The translations under genes were made by a program, and so were the position numbers. The notes beneath the pieces were generated by a model, which was given only the letters and a program-made list of their open reading frames with translations, was not told the DNA's origin and did not search any database. 9,640 nucleotides of DNA from Actinomycetes bacterium (GTDB lineage: Bacteria > Actinomycetota > Actinomycetes > Mycobacteriales > Micromonosporaceae), in NCBI GenBank assembly GCA_023402505.1, contig JAEYGD010000319.1, positions 1 to 9,640 of the forward strand. Reading direction: 5' to 3'. Of this stretch, positions 9,173 to 9,640 are shown piece after piece; the first letter of the stretch is position 1; the number at the start of each line of letters is the position of its first letter.

Positions 9173-9640
9173 ATGGACGCCACGACCGGCAGCACGATCC
9201 GGACCCGCGGGCTGTGCCGGGAGTTCCGCAGCGGCACCGAACGCGTGGTCGCGGTCGACGACGTGTCGCTGGAGGTCGCCGCCGGATCGGTGGTCGCGGT
9301 GACCGGGGCCAGCGGCTCGGGCAAGTCGACGTTGCTGCACCTGGTCGGCGCGATCGAACGGGCCGACCGGGGCACCGTCACGGTCGACGACGTGGAGGTC
9401 ACGGCACTGGGCCGCAGGGACCTGGCCCGGTACCGGCAGGGCATCGGTTTCGTGTTCCAGCGCTACCACCTGCTGCCGGCACTCACCACCCTGGACAACG
9501 TGATCGCGCCGGTGCTGCCCCGGCGCGGCCGGGCCGGGCACGCGACCCGCGCGCGGGAACTGCTCGACGCGGTCGGCCTGACCGGGCGGGCCTGGGCCCT
9601 GCCCGCCCAGCTCTCCGGCGGCGAGCAGCAGCGGGTGGCC
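9173..9640 (+). CDS. ABC transporter ATP-binding protein (LolD/MacB type), 3'-truncated by the window
   Basis: The start is ATG 9173, 2 bp after the permease stop, with AGAGGAG (9161-9167) 5 nt upstream and inside the permease end, so the two genes are surely cotranscribed. The 156 visible residues contain the A-loop region (FRSGTERVVAVDDVSLEV, about 18-35), Walker A GASGSGKST (45-53, with Lys51), the Q-loop FVFQRYHLLP (93-102, with Gln96) and the ABC signature LSGGEQQRVA (147-156) at the window edge. Walker B, the D-loop and the H-loop lie beyond it. The Q-loop motif and lengths are those of the LolD/MacB/FtsE group, which partners FtsX-fold permeases and uses ATP hydrolysis to drive extracytoplasmic conformational change. 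The protein is soluble, bound to the cytoplasmic face of the permease. There is no sign of frameshift or missing catalytic residues in the visible part. Confidence 0.95.
   Translation, partial: MDATTGSTIRTRGLCREFRSGTERVVAVDDVSLEVAAGSVVAVTGASGSGKSTLLHLVGAIERADRGTVTVDDVEVTALGRRDLARYRQGIGFVFQRYHLLPALTTLDNVIAPVLPRRGRAGHATRARELLDAVGLTGRAWALPAQLSGGEQQRVA

Overview
The window is very GC-rich, with the strong G/C third-position bias of a high-GC actinomycete. Protein style (a DUF1023 hydrolase, an Rv0858c-like aminotransferase, a PadR-regulated FtsX-type exporter) and leaderless-looking promoters fit the Micromonosporaceae, for example Micromonospora. The genus is an inference from style, not a database match. 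The DNA reads as ordinary chromosome: no transposase, integrase, tRNA, rRNA or CRISPR array was seen, and composition does not shift visibly along the window.

Layout: (1) 1-1097 (+) is the 3' part of a DUF1023-type alpha/beta hydrolase whose start lies left of the window. (2) A 47-bp convergent gap holds a strong GC hairpin, probably a terminator. (3) 1145-3058 (-) is glmS, complete, which makes glucosamine-6-phosphate for peptidoglycan and other amino-sugar polymers. (4) A 162-bp divergent promoter region, 3059-3220, has the same TAGGCT -10 element exactly 7 nt from each start codon, so both flanking genes look leaderless. It also holds two inverted repeats, one on the rightward -35. (5) 3221-4414 (+) is a DapC-like class I/II aminotransferase, and 4411-5520 (+) is a divergent threonine-aldolase/beta-eliminating-lyase-fold PLP enzyme. 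Their start and stop overlap as ATGA. (6) A 110-bp convergent gap carries a 22-bp tandem repeat that begins on the aldolase stop codon and can form GC hairpins. (7) 5631-6230 (-) is a PadR-family repressor, transcribed away from (8) 6330-9170 (+), a 946-residue FtsX/MacB-type ABC permease, and (9) 9173-9640 (+), its LolD/MacB-type ATPase, cut by the window end just after the ABC signature motif. A 13-bp palindrome lies near the middle of the padR/permease gap and is the best candidate PadR operator.

How the genes work together: glmS is housekeeping. The two PLP enzymes form a translationally coupled pair acting on amino acids, with exact substrates unresolved. The padR-permease-ATPase group looks like a self-regulated export or envelope-stress module. 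The least ordinary points are the roughly 600-residue, cysteine-bearing ectodomain of the permease with a nearly loopless second FtsX half, the paired leaderless promoters, and the tandem repeat that puts TGA in all three forward frames. I found no clear evidence of a wholly new system.
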